From Pseudomonas sp. L5B5 (lineage in GTDB: Bacteria > Pseudomonadota > Gammaproteobacteria > Pseudomonadales > Pseudomonadaceae), in the NCBI RefSeq assembly GCF_020520285.1, contig NZ_CP084742.1, forward strand, positions 3,410,001-3,474,000: a stretch of DNA of 64,000 nucleotides, in the 5' to 3' direction. Numbering within the stretch: the stretch's first letter is position 1; each line of letters starts with the position of its first letter. The position numbers and the translations under genes were made by a program. Positions 63,338-64,000 of the stretch are shown here, in pieces. Below the pieces are notes generated by a model. It was not told where the DNA came from, made no database searches, and saw only the letters and a list, made by a program, of their open reading frames with translations.

Positions 63338-64000
63338 GCAAGCATCGCTACAACTGGCTGCTGCTGATCCTCGGTGCCCTGCTCCTGGTTTCCTGCGTGC
63401 TGTCCCTGGGCTTCGGCCCGGCGCGGGTGCCGGTGGACGTGGTGGGTCGCATCCTGCTGCACAAGACCCTGGGCCTGGGCGCGGTGGACTGGAGCCCCGG
63501 CCAGGAACATATCGTCTGGTTGATCCGCGTGCCGCGCATGCTCCTGGGCGCCCTGGTAGGCGCCGGGCTGGCGCTGATCGGCGCGGTGCTGCAAGCGGTG
63601 ACCCGCAACCCGCTGGCCGACCCGCACCTGCTGGGCGTCACCTCCGGCGCCACCCTGGGCGCGGTGATCGTGGTCCTGCACGTGGGGCAAGTCATCGGCC
63701 TGCTGACCTTGCCCCTGGCCGCCTTCATTGGCGCCGTGGCGAGCATGATCCTGGTGCTGGGCATCGCCGCCCGCAGCGGTCGACTGGACAGCGATCGCTT
63801 GCTGCTGTGCGGGGTGGCGGTGTCGTTCGTGATGATGGCGGTGGCCAACCTGCTGCTGTTCATGGGAGACCACCGGGCCAGTTCGGCGGTGATGTTCTGG
63901 ATGCTCGGCGGCCTGGGCCTGGCGCGCTGGGAGCTGCTGGCGCTTCCCGCGGCCAGCGTGCTGCTCGGGTTGTTGCTGCTGCTGGGCATGGCCCGCCCGC
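63334..64000 (+). CDS. FecCD-type ABC permease (partial, runs off the window)
   Basis: The first 222 codons of a polytopic permease. Helix NWLLLILGALLLVSCVLSLGFGPARVPV at the start, then the FecCD pattern IVWLIRVPRMLLGALVGAGLALIGAVLQAVTRNPLADPHLLGVTSGATLGAV and RLLLCGVAVSFVMMAVANLLLF. The ATG overlaps the binding-protein stop (ATGA). The end lies beyond base 64000. Confidence 0.9.
   Translation, partial: MSKHRYNWLLLILGALLLVSCVLSLGFGPARVPVDVVGRILLHKTLGLGAVDWSPGQEHIVWLIRVPRMLLGALVGAGLALIGAVLQAVTRNPLADPHLLGVTSGATLGAVIVVLHVGQVIGLLTLPLAAFIGAVASMILVLGIAARSGRLDSDRLLLCGVAVSFVMMAVANLLLFMGDHRASSAVMFWMLGGLGLARWELLALPAASVLLGLLLLLGMARP

Overview
The window is a piece of a high-GC Pseudomonas chromosome, most likely from the P. 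fluorescens complex (P. protegens/P. chlororaphis side). The support is the gene content and order: a tad pilus block with pprA/pprB, the run gcbA - chemoreceptor - aroQ - accBC - prmA - dusB - fis - purHD - retS that matches the P. aeruginosa order as I remember it, a cobalamin block, and Pseudomonas-type REP/REPIN repeats in many gaps. No tRNA, rRNA, insertion sequence or CRISPR array was seen. All functions are read from protein motifs and remembered family knowledge; nothing was searched.

Region 1 (1-15.9 kb) is a complete Tad/Flp type IVb pilus locus. It has two almost identical Flp pilin genes and a stand-alone receiver protein on the minus strand. Divergent from these is a tight plus-strand operon rcpC-rcpA-tadZ-tadA-tadB-tadC-tadD and a DUF3613 gene. 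The regulator PprB, the prepilin peptidase FppA, a TadE-like pseudopilin, the sensor kinase PprA and TadG follow. PprA/PprB is the known Tad regulator pair in P. aeruginosa.

Region 2 (15.9-24.6 kb) is housekeeping and envelope: two DUF4136 lipoproteins, cmoM with a MazG-like pyrophosphohydrolase, a small membrane protein, a DinF-type MATE transporter, biosynthetic arginine decarboxylase SpeA, a SUI1-like factor, a NUDIX hydrolase and a DUF2333 protein. Region 3 (24.8-41.8 kb) starts with the diguanylate cyclase GcbA and a chemoreceptor. It continues through aroQ, accB-accC, prmA, a DUF3426 protein, dusB-fis, purH, purD, the hybrid kinase RetS and a MarC-type protein. Three surface-lifestyle regulators (PprAB, GcbA, RetS) therefore lie within 30 kb.

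Region 4 (41.8-45.5 kb) is accessory: five small plus-strand genes with no catalytic domains, including a CPCC-type and a SMI1/KNR4 (SUKH) type protein. It looks like an orphan immunity-gene island. Region 5 (45.5-53.2 kb) is the cobalamin block: cobJ (fused to cbiG), cobI, cobH and cobG on the minus strand, and cobL, cbiD and cobK on the plus strand. CobJ carries a REP-derived peptide in frame.

Region 6 (53.4-64 kb) begins with a toxin-antitoxin pair whose toxin gene is broken by an 11-bp tandem duplication. Next comes a copper-acquisition set (DUF2946, PCuAC, DUF2946, OprC, PepSY protein) rich in Met/His segments. The window ends inside a TonB receptor plus FecBCD-type ABC transporter operon, preceded by a near-perfect Zur-like palindrome, which suggests zinc-starvation control.
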